Shown here piece after piece: positions 7,760 to 16,371 of a DNA stretch of 64,000 nt. The position numbers and the translations under genes are program-made. The DNA comes from Eubacterium sp. (GTDB taxonomy: Bacteria; Bacillota; Clostridia; Lachnospirales; Lachnospiraceae). The stretch lies in NCBI GenBank assembly GCA_017437905.1, contig JAFRWY010000081.1, positions 36,641 through 100,640 of the forward strand, written 5' to 3'. The notes beneath the pieces are model-generated. The model was not told the origin of the DNA and ran no database searches. It worked only from the letters and a program-made list of their open reading frames with translations. Each line of letters begins with the position of its first letter. Position 1 is the stretch's first letter.

Positions 7760-9868
7760 TTGCTTAGACTGGAAGAGATAAGTGGAAGAACATTTGAAGA
7801 GAGGATGGCAGATGCGGTATCGGCCATCCCTCTTATCACGGAAGAATGGACCAATCACAATCCTTCGGACCCCGGCATCACGATCCTGGAGAACCTGATT
7901 CTTTTTGAAACACTTCAGGGATCACGGATCACCACCATCAGCGACGATGTGAGAAGAGCGTTGCTGAAGATGGTCGGCTTCGAGGCGCGGAAGGGAAAAT
8001 GTGCCAGACTGCTTCTTTCGGCGGATGGTCTTCCCGGAAAAACACATATCAATAATAACCAGCGTTTCCTGATCGGAGATATGGTTTTCGAAACAAGGCG
8101 GGCCCAGGACGTGGGAGACTGTCACCTGACGGGGATCCTGTCCCGCTTCAACGGGGAATACCATGATCACGGCCATCTGCTGGACCGGGAAATGGTCCTG
8201 CCTGCGAAGGTGTTCGGGGATGATCCGAAGGTGGGAGACGAGATCCTGTTCTTCTCGGACAACCTGCCGGAACCCGGAAGCGAGACATCATTTTATATCC
8301 AGATCAATTCCAGCTTCCGGCGAACCCCTCTGAAGGACCGGGCCGGGAATATATTCGCCTCCTTTAACTGGGAGTGCTATACAAAGGACGGGTTCCGTGA
8401 GATCAAGGTGAAGGATTTCACCGGAGCACTTCTGGAAAGCGGTGAGATCAAACTGAAATTTCCGCAGGACATACGGTATGCGGAGTATAAACAGGGGGAC
8501 CAGAGCGGTTACTGCATCCGGGCGACCCTTACCACCGCCAATTATGATATCCGGCCCTGCATCATGCAGGTGGATGCCTTCCTCTTCGAGGTATGGCAGA
8601 AGGATACCCGGGCGCTGGCCATGTCCTTCCAGAGAACGGACAGGATCCGTATGGTAAGTCCCATGAAGAATGAAGGATACATCCTTTGCTTCTGCAGGGA
8701 AGGAAAGGGAGAATCCTATCGCAGATATGAGCTTTCATCGGGAACCGGCCGGCGGGGCAGGTACTGCCTGTATGAAAGAGGTGAAAAAGAAGGTGAGTTT
8801 ATACTCTCCTTTGATAAGCAGAGCTTCGGATACGAACCCGTCAGGGTAAAGGACGCCGTCAGGATCTTTATCTACAGTGAAGAGGTGATGCGCCGGTATC
8901 ATGTGGGACGTGTGATCGGATACGATGATCAGGAGATCGATCTTCCCTTTGATCATATTGTTCCGGACAGTTTCCTGCTGATCGCCAAAAGGGTGGATGA
9001 TGCCGGAGAAGAGTTTTTTGATTTTGTACGTCCCGGAAAGCCGGACGATGATGCACTGACGTATCATCTGCTGGAAAATGACGGGAAGATCGTGATCGAG
9101 GATCCGGGGGATTTTATCGGAGCGGAGCTCTTTATCGGATCCCTGGCAGTGACCGAGGGACCGAAAGGAAATGTCCGTGCGGGAAATGGTTTCGTGGCGC
9201 CGGAGCTTGGAAATGCGATATTCTATAATCCGGGTCCCGGTACCGGCGGATCCTTCCGGGAGACCCTGGAGGAGGTCCGGGCCAGATTCCGGGAGGATGT
9301 ATATACACCCTATACCTGCATCACGGCCGAGGATTTTGAAAAGGCAGCCGCATCGGCTCCGGGACTCTGTATCCGGAAGATCCATGCGGTGATGGATGAA
9401 CTGGATAATATGGTACATATCGCCGTGCTGCCCGGAACCGATGAGGAATTCCCGAAGCTTTCAAAGCAGTATGTCGATGTGATCTCCGAAACACTCACGG
9501 AACGAAGACTGATCACCACGCGGTTTCATATCCAGTCTCCGGTCTATGTGGGAGTGTCCGTGAAACTGACGGTGTATGTGAACCGGCAGTTCGCCAACAG
9601 CAGGGAACAGATCGAGGAACGGCTCAGGAGTATGATCAACTATATCGACGGAGACAAGAACTTCGGAGACCCGCTGACCTTCGAGGATGTGTTTGCGGGA
9701 ATTGAAAGTCTGGACTGTGTGGATTATGTATATGATCTCTTCATGCAGCCCGAGAACCTGAAGCATGCAACCCTCCGGGACGGAAATATCTATCCGGGAG
9801 AGAACTGTCTCCTGTATCCGGGACAGATCATGCTGGAGACACTGATCACTTCAATAACGGTTAAATAA
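7760..9868 (+). CDS. CIS baseplate wedge protein, second baseplate-J-type (Afp12-like)
   Basis: A 702-residue protein of the putative-baseplate-assembly family. Near the N-terminus is the typical segment HNPSDPGITILENLILFE. Near residues 490-560 it has GGSFRETLEEVRARFRED, YTCITAEDFEKAAASAPG, and near 595-690 VYVGVSVKLTVYV and YPGQIMLETL, the usual C-terminal half of these proteins. The start is TTG 7760, preceded by GAGAGG, 12 bases after the previous stop. It shares general architecture with the 1023-residue protein, so the two could form the heteromeric gp6/gp7-like wedge. The residue 190-470 region is not recognisable. Confidence 0.82.
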   Translation: MLRLEEISGRTFEERMADAVSAIPLITEEWTNHNPSDPGITILENLILFETLQGSRITTISDDVRRALLKMVGFEARKGKCARLLLSADGLPGKTHINNNQRFLIGDMVFETRRAQDVGDCHLTGILSRFNGEYHDHGHLLDREMVLPAKVFGDDPKVGDEILFFSDNLPEPGSETSFYIQINSSFRRTPLKDRAGNIFASFNWECYTKDGFREIKVKDFTGALLESGEIKLKFPQDIRYAEYKQGDQSGYCIRATLTTANYDIRPCIMQVDAFLFEVWQKDTRALAMSFQRTDRIRMVSPMKNEGYILCFCREGKGESYRRYELSSGTGRRGRYCLYERGEKEGEFILSFDKQSFGYEPVRVKDAVRIFIYSEEVMRRYHVGRVIGYDDQEIDLPFDHIVPDSFLLIAKRVDDAGEEFFDFVRPGKPDDDALTYHLLENDGKIVIEDPGDFIGAELFIGSLAVTEGPKGNVRAGNGFVAPELGNAIFYNPGPGTGGSFRETLEEVRARFREDVYTPYTCITAEDFEKAAASAPGLCIRKIHAVMDELDNMVHIAVLPGTDEEFPKLSKQYVDVISETLTERRLITTRFHIQSPVYVGVSVKLTVYVNRQFANSREQIEERLRSMINYIDGDKNFGDPLTFEDVFAGIESLDCVDYVYDLFMQPENLKHATLRDGNIYPGENCLLYPGQIMLETLITSITVK

Positions 9869-9869
9869 T

Positions 9870-10964
9870 ATGGCGAAATATACGATTCGAAAAAACCGAA
9901 TAATGTCCGGATGCGTGACCGGTTTCACCTGTGACGAAAATGCACGTCTGGAACTGATCCAGACCGCGGAGAATCACGGGGTCTTCCTTCGAAGCATTGA
10001 CGGTGTAAAGCCCGATGCAAAGTGGGGACGTCTGTCCTTTAAGGTAGAGTGCTCCGAAGACAGAGCGTACAGCATCTATCTGCTTGCGGTGAACCAGAAG
10101 GCCGTGGAGATCGGCGGTGTGGCCGTGGATCTGGATGTACTTCTCTCGGAGGAGGAGATCCCGGTGGAATCCAAGCGGACGGTACTGATGAAGCTGGGGG
10201 CAGTCCGTTATATCGGAAGATCGGATATCCTGCTTTACGATCTGTCCGGCCAGTACCTCTACATCGCGATCCTTGCGGCAGGATCGGGAGAACTTTCGAT
10301 CTCCCATCTTATCGTGGATTCCATGGGAGATAATTTCATGGCCACCTATCCGGAGGTATACAGGGAGAGGAACAGCTTCTTCCACCGGTATATATCCATC
10401 TTCTCGAGTATTTACAATGATTTTGAGCAGGATATCGCCCGGCTGCCACAGCTGCTGGATCCGGATATCTGTCCGAAAGAACTGCTGGCCGTGTACGGCT
10501 CCTGGCTCGGGATCGACCTGGAGGGTGGATCCCTGGACGAGAATATGATGCGGGCCTTTGTACGTGAGGCATACAGCCTGAACCGGCTGAAGGGGACCAA
10601 ACGGGCGATCGAAAGAGTTCTGGAGATCATTTTGGGCGAGCCTGCAGTGGTGATCGAACATAACCGTCTCCGTTCATGGATCAAGGAGAATAAGATAGAG
10701 GTACCTGAGGGATTTCATCCCAAGGGAGTGTATGATGTTACGGTAATGGTTCCCGGGAAGCTTACGGAGGAACTGAGACACCGGATCGTATTCATGCTGA
10801 ACCAGTTCAAACCGCTTCGAACCAGGATCAGCATCGTACAGATGGATGAGACACCGACAGCGGATTCGAGGACCTATCTGGATATCAATTCCAGACTGCC
10901 AGAAGAACATGAGGCAGAACTGGACAGCGGACTTTCTCTGGATGGTACGGTGGTTTTACGTTAG
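9870..10964 (+). CDS. CIS tail protein, P2 gpI-like
   Basis: A 364-residue protein. Residues about 155-270 match the P2 gpI / tail-protein domain: YPEVYRERNSFFHRYISIF, a helix, then LPQLLDPDICPKELLAVYG, SWLGIDLEG, and a helix ending RLKGTKRAIERVLEIILG. The N-terminal 150 residues look like a separate beta-rich domain (VFLRSIDGVKPDAKWGRLSF, YLYIAILAAGSGELSI) and may mount a peripheral baseplate part. The gene starts one base after the previous stop and is the last recognisable structural gene before the regulatory set. No tail-fibre gene is seen. Confidence 0.82.
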   Translation: MAKYTIRKNRIMSGCVTGFTCDENARLELIQTAENHGVFLRSIDGVKPDAKWGRLSFKVECSEDRAYSIYLLAVNQKAVEIGGVAVDLDVLLSEEEIPVESKRTVLMKLGAVRYIGRSDILLYDLSGQYLYIAILAAGSGELSISHLIVDSMGDNFMATYPEVYRERNSFFHRYISIFSSIYNDFEQDIARLPQLLDPDICPKELLAVYGSWLGIDLEGGSLDENMMRAFVREAYSLNRLKGTKRAIERVLEIILGEPAVVIEHNRLRSWIKENKIEVPEGFHPKGVYDVTVMVPGKLTEELRHRIVFMLNQFKPLRTRISIVQMDETPTADSRTYLDINSRLPEEHEAELDSGLSLDGTVVLR

Positions 10965-11011
10965 GCAGGGGAATCAGATCCCGGGATACGAGTGAGGACA
11001 GGAGGACAAAA

Positions 11012-11311
11012 ATGAACTACGAAGAGATTCTGATGGAAGGTATGCTGCAGCTGAACATAGAGGGGAAGATCGATGCGCTTACCAGCGACGAATTCCAGAC
11101 CCTCGTGCTCAGATCCTTTATGAAAAGCAACAACGTGATCTTAAATATGGAAAAGGTAAAATACATGTCCAGTGCAGGGCTTCGGGCGCTTGTTCTGGGT
11201 CAGAAGACCGCACAGTCCAAAGGCGGAAAACTGATCATCATCAATTTGCAGGATCAGGTGCGGGATACCTTTGTGGTCACGGGATTTGACGGCATCCTGG
11301 ATATCAGGTGA
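11012..11311 (+). CDS. STAS-domain protein (anti-sigma-factor antagonist type)
   Basis: A 99-residue single STAS domain. Visible are LNIEGKIDALTSDEFQTLV (first strand and helix), VILNMEKVKYMSSAGLRAL with the conserved Ser that is phosphorylated in SpoIIAA/RsbV proteins, and GGKLIIINLQDQVRDTFVVTGFD. Such proteins switch partners when a kinase phosphorylates, and a PP2C phosphatase dephosphorylates, that Ser. An unusual ATPase follows at once and a PP2C phosphatase sits at the far end of the island. AGGAGG precedes ATG 11012. Its binding target is unknown; no sigma factor or classic RsbW is seen here. Confidence 0.88.
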   Translation: MNYEEILMEGMLQLNIEGKIDALTSDEFQTLVLRSFMKSNNVILNMEKVKYMSSAGLRALVLGQKTAQSKGGKLIIINLQDQVRDTFVVTGFDGILDIR

Positions 11312-11339
11312 AACAAGAGAAGGAGGATAGCAGAGAAAA

Positions 11340-12284
11340 ATGTCCGGTTTACAAAGGGTATTTTTGATCAGTGCATGCATTCTTTTTGCTGCAACCATAT
11401 ACAGTCTGTTCTTTTTAAATCTGGTTTTTATCATTGTGTTCTTTCTGTTACACAGTTTATGTCTTTTTTCCTTTTGCTTCGTGTGCTATTCGGACCAGGT
11501 GGACAAGGAACTGTCACTGAAGACATACCATCAGGAAGTCGGCCAGGAGATGGCGGCAAAGGAGAAAGAGATCAACGAGATCTCCAACCAGATGAAAGAA
11601 AAAGACGGATTGATCGATCGGATCCGAGCGCAGATAGAATCGCTGCGAACGGAGAATACATCCTTCAGGGATGAAGCGATAAGCCTGCACTCCAGGATCC
11701 GTACAATGGAAGAAGAAAGGAAGCTGAAGGAGCAGGAGCTCAGGAAACGGGAACAGGAACAGGAGAAGACGGAACGTTCACGCGATTTCAGTGCGCTGCT
11801 GCCGCCGGTTACCGAGGGGGGAGAAGGAAGAGAGACGGTCAACATCATTTCCATCGCCAATCAGGCGAAGAATTCCCTTCTGGAGGAGGCCAAAGCGGCA
11901 AATCTTCATATCACGGTATCCTCTGCGACAGATACCCTGCTGGTTACTGCCGATCAGGGAAGACTGATGACATTGTTCCGGAATATCATTGACAACTCCA
12001 TCAAATACATGAAACGTGCCGGATCCCTTGTGATCACCATTTCCACCATCGGGGACGATATCTTTATCGTCCTGAAGGATACGGGAGAGGGACTTCCGAC
12101 CGAGGAGACAAAGTACATCTTCGAACTGAATTATCAGGGATCCAACCGCATCAGCGGAAACGGTCTCGGACTGGCACAGGCAAGAGCCATCGTAGAGTAT
12201 TACGGCGGAACGATCTATGCAAAGAGTACCGTGGGTAACGGAATGGGTGTTTATATCCAGATCCCTGCCGGAGGAAGAGTATGA
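11340..12284 (+). CDS. Membrane-anchored GHKL ATPase, histidine-kinase-like without H-box
   Basis: A 314-residue protein with two hydrophobic segments (about residues 6-25 and 28-49), a coiled coil (about 55-155, KEQELRKREQEQEKTE), then a HATPase_c domain (about 185-310). N-box is FRNIIDNSIKYM, G1 is DTGEGLP, G2 is GNGLGLAQARAI. I see no H-E/D-x-x-x-P phospho-acceptor box between the coiled coil and the N-box, and no receiver gene adjoins. It may act on the STAS protein rather than a response regulator, or be a signal-responsive scaffold. AGGAGG lies at 11322-11327, and the stop overlaps the next start (ATGA). Family is sure; partner is inference. Confidence 0.8.
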   Translation: MSGLQRVFLISACILFAATIYSLFFLNLVFIIVFFLLHSLCLFSFCFVCYSDQVDKELSLKTYHQEVGQEMAAKEKEINEISNQMKEKDGLIDRIRAQIESLRTENTSFRDEAISLHSRIRTMEEERKLKEQELRKREQEQEKTERSRDFSALLPPVTEGGEGRETVNIISIANQAKNSLLEEAKAANLHITVSSATDTLLVTADQGRLMTLFRNIIDNSIKYMKRAGSLVITISTIGDDIFIVLKDTGEGLPTEETKYIFELNYQGSNRISGNGLGLAQARAIVEYYGGTIYAKSTVGNGMGVYIQIPAGGRV

Positions 12285-13024
12285 GCAGAAGAAAGATCAG
12301 AAGAATCATAGCTGCGGTATGCGCCTTTTACGTGGTGGTTGCGGTTCTGGCAATCTTTATGCTGAAGGATAATGAGTCCGTTCTGGCCCATAAAACCATG
12401 GCGGATCTGCTGTTCGGAAAGGAAGAGACCGCATCGTCTCCGGTGGATCCCGGGAAGTCTTCCGATCCGGAACCGGAGAAGGATCCGAATATCAGCAATG
12501 ATCCGAATTCCATTCTGGAACGCTGGACGGAGCAGCGGACCGAAGGATGGTCGGAGGAGCAGGAACCCTTTACCGAAGCCGTAACCGTACCGGTGACGGA
12601 AGCACCCACGGAGACGGTAACGGAGGCCCCCACGGAGGTGGTGACGGAAGAACCCACTGAGGAGGCGACGGAACCGCCCACTGAGGAGGCGACGGAACCG
12701 CCCACGGAGGAGGTAACGGAAGAACCCACAGAGGAAGCAACGGAAGAACTTCCGGAATTCGGTCCCCAGGACGACGGGAAGTATTACATATTCGAAACCA
12801 TAAATAAGAATCAGTTCCTTCTGGTGCGCGGGTCCGACAGCAAAAAGTCAAAGGCCGTGGGTCAGCTGAAGCCGCATTCCACCGGAGTTGTGATCGAACG
12901 GGGAGCGGAGTGGACCAAAATCTATGCGAAGGGCACTGTGGGGTACTGCATCACGGAAGCGCTGGAGTTTACCGAGGTTTCGAAGGAAGAATTCGAAGAA
13001 ATGGTGCAGCGTTCCGGGGAGTAG
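12281..13024 (+). CDS. Signal-anchored protein with Pro-Thr-Glu stalk and SH3-like domain
   Basis: A 247-residue protein. Basic MSRRKIRRI leads into one membrane segment (about residues 8-27), so the rest is probably outside the membrane. Residues about 50-165 are low-complexity, including repeated (V/A)TE-x-PTE units (about 100-155) like a wall-spanning stalk. The C-terminal 85 residues (YIFETINKNQFLLVRGSDS, KAVGQLKPHSTGVVIERG, WTKIYAKGTVGYCITEAL) resemble a bacterial SH3 (SH3b) domain, often a peptidoglycan or protein binder. It overlaps the ATPase gene by 4 bases. It could tether or dock the CIS at the envelope, which is inference. Confidence 0.72.
   Translation: MSRRKIRRIIAAVCAFYVVVAVLAIFMLKDNESVLAHKTMADLLFGKEETASSPVDPGKSSDPEPEKDPNISNDPNSILERWTEQRTEGWSEEQEPFTEAVTVPVTEAPTETVTEAPTEVVTEEPTEEATEPPTEEATEPPTEEVTEEPTEEATEELPEFGPQDDGKYYIFETINKNQFLLVRGSDSKKSKAVGQLKPHSTGVVIERGAEWTKIYAKGTVGYCITEALEFTEVSKEEFEEMVQRSGE
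12586..12750 (+). repeat. In-frame tandem repeats encoding PTE stalk
   Basis: Imperfect 12- and 24-base units (cores ACGGAAGCACCCACGGAG and GAGGAGGCGACGGAACCG) repeat through this stretch and encode TE-x-PTE-type units. Copy number would be expected to vary between strains. Confidence 0.75.
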
Positions 13025-13040
13025 AGCATAGGAGTACGAT

Positions 13041-13274
13041 ATGGAAATTGATGAAGAACTTCTAAGGGAGATGCGGAAGAACGAACGGTCGCGTCAAAAA
13101 GAGGAACTCTACTATGCGGAAGAGCCGGACTGGATGATTTATCAGGAACGGAAGAGAGAGGTCCCGCTGAATGAATTCGGAGGGATCTTTCAGAAGAAGG
13201 ATGAAACATCCATTAATACCGCTCCCTCGGTCTTCGAGAAGGGAACGATCTTTAAGACCGGAAAGACCGGATAG
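13041..13274 (+). CDS. Small conserved-looking hypothetical protein
   Basis: A 77-residue soluble, highly charged protein with no family I recognise. It starts with acidic/basic helical sequence (EELLREMRKNERSRQKEEL), then aromatic residues (YYAEEPDWMIYQERKRE) and a disordered C-terminus. AGGAG precedes ATG 13041, and it lies 16 bases after the stalk protein and 38 before the AAA+ ATPase, all co-directional. It may be an adaptor for the ATPase or the CIS; this rests on position alone. Confidence 0.6.
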   Translation: MEIDEELLREMRKNERSRQKEELYYAEEPDWMIYQERKREVPLNEFGGIFQKKDETSINTAPSVFEKGTIFKTGKTG

Positions 13275-13312
13275 GGTACCAGGGGGTTGGATCTGACAGG
13301 GGAATTCAGAGT

Positions 13313-15670
13313 ATGCAGAAATATGACAGCAAATTACAGAAGAAGCCGTTTCAGGATTACGATGAATACATGCAGTATATCTTTCACTGTGTGAATACGG
13401 CGCTGGACCGGTATATTGACGGGATGAAGGCCACCTATGCAAATGAGCAGGGTGGATATAAGAGCATCCTTTATCCGGATATTGAAATCGCAGGAGACAC
13501 CTGCCGGCATCAGATCGAACGGTTTTATTCCGGAGAGGAAGATGAGAAGGAAACCATTGCCGATGAAGTCGAGGATACGGAGGAAGACGGGGACCCGACG
13601 GACGAGGTCGAAGAATCCCAGGTGGATGATGAACTGATGGCACTTCTCGGGGCATTCTCCGTACAAAGAGATGAACCGAAGACCGGAGCCTCCGGGACAG
13701 AACACCGGGAGGATGCAGGAATGTCCCTTCCGGAGAAACTTGCGTATATTGAAGAGAGAGCGGCAGCCACGGTGGAGAGCGGCATACCGCTTCCGTTCTA
13801 TACGCTGACGAAGAAGCTGGCATTTGAACCCTTTACCCTGTTCTGTTTTGCCTGCGGAATCCTCTCCTCCACACAGACGGATTATGCGGGCGTATTCCAG
13901 ATCATCAATGAAAATGCGGGGCTTTCCTCCCCTACCATAGAATCCGCGGCGAAGGTCTTCTACGGCCGGTCATATTCCATTACCGGAGCCTACGGTGACA
14001 TGTCAACTTGTCTGGAGCAGCTGCTTCCGGTACTTTCCCTGGATGTGATGAAAAGCATGCCGTTTTCCACTGTGGTATCTCCGGATAAGCGGGTGATCGA
14101 CTGCCTGTTCGGACGGAATCCGGACAAGCTGGATGAGGATTATTCCCGTTTCATTTATATGCTCACAAATGATGATCCGCTGGATCCGATCCTGGCAAAT
14201 CAGGGGATTCTGGACGAGATGAAGATTTCTTACAGTGAAGGTGTGAAGATCTTTTATTACTACGGGGATGAGGGCAGCGGCAGACGGTTTTTCGTAAAGC
14301 ATTTCTGCCGGGAGAACGGGCTTCAGGCCGTGGCCATCGACTGCAAGAAGCTCTTCGGCTATGATTTTCAATATGTGGAAAAGGCACTCTGGGCAGTGAC
14401 CCGGGAATGTATCCTGACCAATTCCTGCTGCTGCCTTACGGAGCTTACCTTCCGTGAGGAGGAGAAGGAGAGGTTCTTCGGCTACATGGATCTGGCCTTC
14501 TCCAAGTTAAATGAACAGAATATCCTGGTGTTCAACATGAGTAAGGAACATATCGACTTCCGTCAGATCACCAAGAACGAATTTACGGAGCTGGAGCTTC
14601 CGACGCCGGATACGGGGGAGCGTCAGGAGTGCTGGAAATATTATTCGCAGAATTACAGTCTGGCACCGGAGATCGATCTTCTGGAAATGTCCACGAAGTT
14701 CCTTTTCACACCGGGAAAGATCCACGATGCCTTAAAGAATGCCAGATCCCTTTCTGTCATGGCCCAGGAAAAGGAGATCTCCAGAGATAAGCTGTTTAGG
14801 GGCTGTAATAACCAGATGAGCTCTGAGCTTTCCCAGAAGGCCACAAAGGTGAAGGCGAATTTCGGCTTCGAGGATATCGTCATGAATCCCAGTCAGCGGG
14901 AGACCCTGGAGCATGCCATCGATCAGATGAACTTTAGGAAACAGGTTTACGAGAACTGGCATTACACCAAGAAATACCCCTATGGACGCGGGCTTTCCAT
15001 CCTTCTCTATGGAGCACCCGGTACCGGTAAATCCATGTGCGCACAGGTGATCGCCCACGAACTGAATCTGGAGCTTTACCGTGTGGATCTTTCCAAGGTG
15101 ATCGATAAGTACGTGGGTGAGACGGAGAAGTCCATCTCCATGATCTTCCGGGAGGCCAAGAAATGCAACGTGGTTCTCTTCTTCGATGAGTGCGATACAT
15201 TGTTCGCAAAGCGTTCCGATGACGGAGGATCCAACCAGGCCTCCAACAACAACAAGACGGCCCTGCTTCTGCAGGAGGTGGAGGCCTACGACGGAGTATC
15301 CGTGCTGGCCACAAACTACAAGCACAACATCGACCCGGCATTCTTCCGCCGGATGAAATATATCGTGGAATTCCAGTTCCCCGATCCGGATACCCGTGAA
15401 ATGCTCTGGCGCACCACGATCCCGAAGGATACGCCTCTGGCGGATGATGTGGATATCCGCTTCCTTGCGGAGAAGTTCGAGTTCGTCGGTGGTAATATCA
15501 AGAACTGTATACTGAATGCGGCATTTCTTGCAGCGGCGGATCCGGAGGCGGAAGGACAGGTGCATATGAAGCATTACCTGAATGCCATTAAGTACGAATT
15601 TGTGAAAGTCGGCAAGGTCTTCACCAAGTCCGACTTTGAACCCTATGCTGCGGAGGTGGGACTGGCGTGA
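13313..15670 (+). CDS. CIS-associated AAA+ ATPase (Afp15-like), tandem with degenerate first module
   Basis: A 785-residue ATPase of the type found in most extracellular CIS clusters. The active module is C-terminal: Walker A GAPGTGKS (about residues 566-573), Walker B VVLFFDECD (about 620-628), sensor LATN and the Arg-rich AFFRRMKY (about 670-690). Before it, near residues 315-325, sits YYYGDEGSGRRF, which looks like a P-loop that lost its Lys, followed by a helical lid-like region, so the protein appears to be a tandem AAA with an inactive first module. The N-terminal 150 residues include a very acidic linker (about 80-110). Known family members are thought to help particle assembly; the substrate is not defined. 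Confidence 0.88.
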   Translation: MQKYDSKLQKKPFQDYDEYMQYIFHCVNTALDRYIDGMKATYANEQGGYKSILYPDIEIAGDTCRHQIERFYSGEEDEKETIADEVEDTEEDGDPTDEVEESQVDDELMALLGAFSVQRDEPKTGASGTEHREDAGMSLPEKLAYIEERAAATVESGIPLPFYTLTKKLAFEPFTLFCFACGILSSTQTDYAGVFQIINENAGLSSPTIESAAKVFYGRSYSITGAYGDMSTCLEQLLPVLSLDVMKSMPFSTVVSPDKRVIDCLFGRNPDKLDEDYSRFIYMLTNDDPLDPILANQGILDEMKISYSEGVKIFYYYGDEGSGRRFFVKHFCRENGLQAVAIDCKKLFGYDFQYVEKALWAVTRECILTNSCCCLTELTFREEEKERFFGYMDLAFSKLNEQNILVFNMSKEHIDFRQITKNEFTELELPTPDTGERQECWKYYSQNYSLAPEIDLLEMSTKFLFTPGKIHDALKNARSLSVMAQEKEISRDKLFRGCNNQMSSELSQKATKVKANFGFEDIVMNPSQRETLEHAIDQMNFRKQVYENWHYTKKYPYGRGLSILLYGAPGTGKSMCAQVIAHELNLELYRVDLSKVIDKYVGETEKSISMIFREAKKCNVVLFFDECDTLFAKRSDDGGSNQASNNNKTALLLQEVEAYDGVSVLATNYKHNIDPAFFRRMKYIVEFQFPDPDTREMLWRTTIPKDTPLADDVDIRFLAEKFEFVGGNIKNCILNAAFLAAADPEAEGQVHMKHYLNAIKYEFVKVGKVFTKSDFEPYAAEVGLA

Positions 15671-16353
15671 TCGATATAAAAAAGATGGGTATGATCTACC
15701 CGGATACCGATCTGCCTGTGTTCGAGGATTTCTCGGCCCACATCGGACGCGGGGAGTTTGTCCTGATCACGGGAAAGAGCGGAAGCGGCAAGTCAACCCT
15801 GATCCATCTTCTGACGAAGGAACTGGAGGGATATACGGGAAGCATCACGGTGGACGGTGTCGAGCTCCGGGAGATCGAGGACAGAAACATACCTGTCTAT
15901 CGGAGAAAGCTTGGAGTTGTCTTCCAGGACGCAAAGCTTTTTGACGAATACTCGGTCTATGGAAATCTGGAGTTGGTTCTGTCCATGACCGGTCTTAAAA
16001 AAAAGCAGATCGACCAGAGGATCACCAGCGTTCTCTCATTGCTCCGGATCGAGAATCTGTATAAGAGAAGCCCGAAGGAACTTTCCGGCGGAGAGACCCA
16101 GAAGGTTTGTCTGGCCAGGGCTCTGATCAATTATCCGCCGATCCTTCTGGCGGACGAACCCACCGGAAATCTGGATCCGGCAGCATCGGAGGAAATCTTC
16201 CGGCTTCTGGAGATCGTTCACCGACAGGGAACCACGGTGGTCATGGTGACCCACGATCCTGAGACTGCGGAAAGGATCCACACCACCCATCAGGTGATCT
16301 CGCTGGATCAGTTAAAGAAGGTGGATATTCAGCGTGTGTTATTCAGGACATAA
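15667..16353 (+). CDS. FtsE-like ABC ATPase without FtsX
   Basis: A 228-residue ABC ATPase: Walker A GKSGSGKS (about residues 36-43), Q-loop GVVFQDAKLF, signature LSGGE (about 139), Walker B ILLADEP, H-loop VTHD. The pattern with YPDTDLPVFEDF and PTGNLDP resembles the FtsE/LolD group. The start is GTG 15667, overlapping the AAA+ stop by 4 bases, so it is translationally coupled to a CIS gene. No permease gene (FtsX-like) lies nearby, so it either works with a permease encoded elsewhere or has a soluble role. Its place inside a CIS locus is unusual. Confidence 0.85.
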   Translation: MIDIKKMGMIYPDTDLPVFEDFSAHIGRGEFVLITGKSGSGKSTLIHLLTKELEGYTGSITVDGVELREIEDRNIPVYRRKLGVVFQDAKLFDEYSVYGNLELVLSMTGLKKKQIDQRITSVLSLLRIENLYKRSPKELSGGETQKVCLARALINYPPILLADEPTGNLDPAASEEIFRLLEIVHRQGTTVVMVTHDPETAERIHTTHQVISLDQLKKVDIQRVLFRT

Positions 16354-16371
16354 CGGAAGGATGATTAACCT

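Noticed and set aside
1-10964. Ordinary prophage tail module
   Set aside because: No capsid, terminase, lysis or integrase gene is visible, and a CIS-type AAA+ ATPase and cargo genes follow. Genes upstream of the window could still change this.
12586-12750. CRISPR-like repeats
   Set aside because: The repeats are contiguous, in frame and encode a PTE stalk; no spacers. The same applies to the 21-base repeats at 33031-33093.
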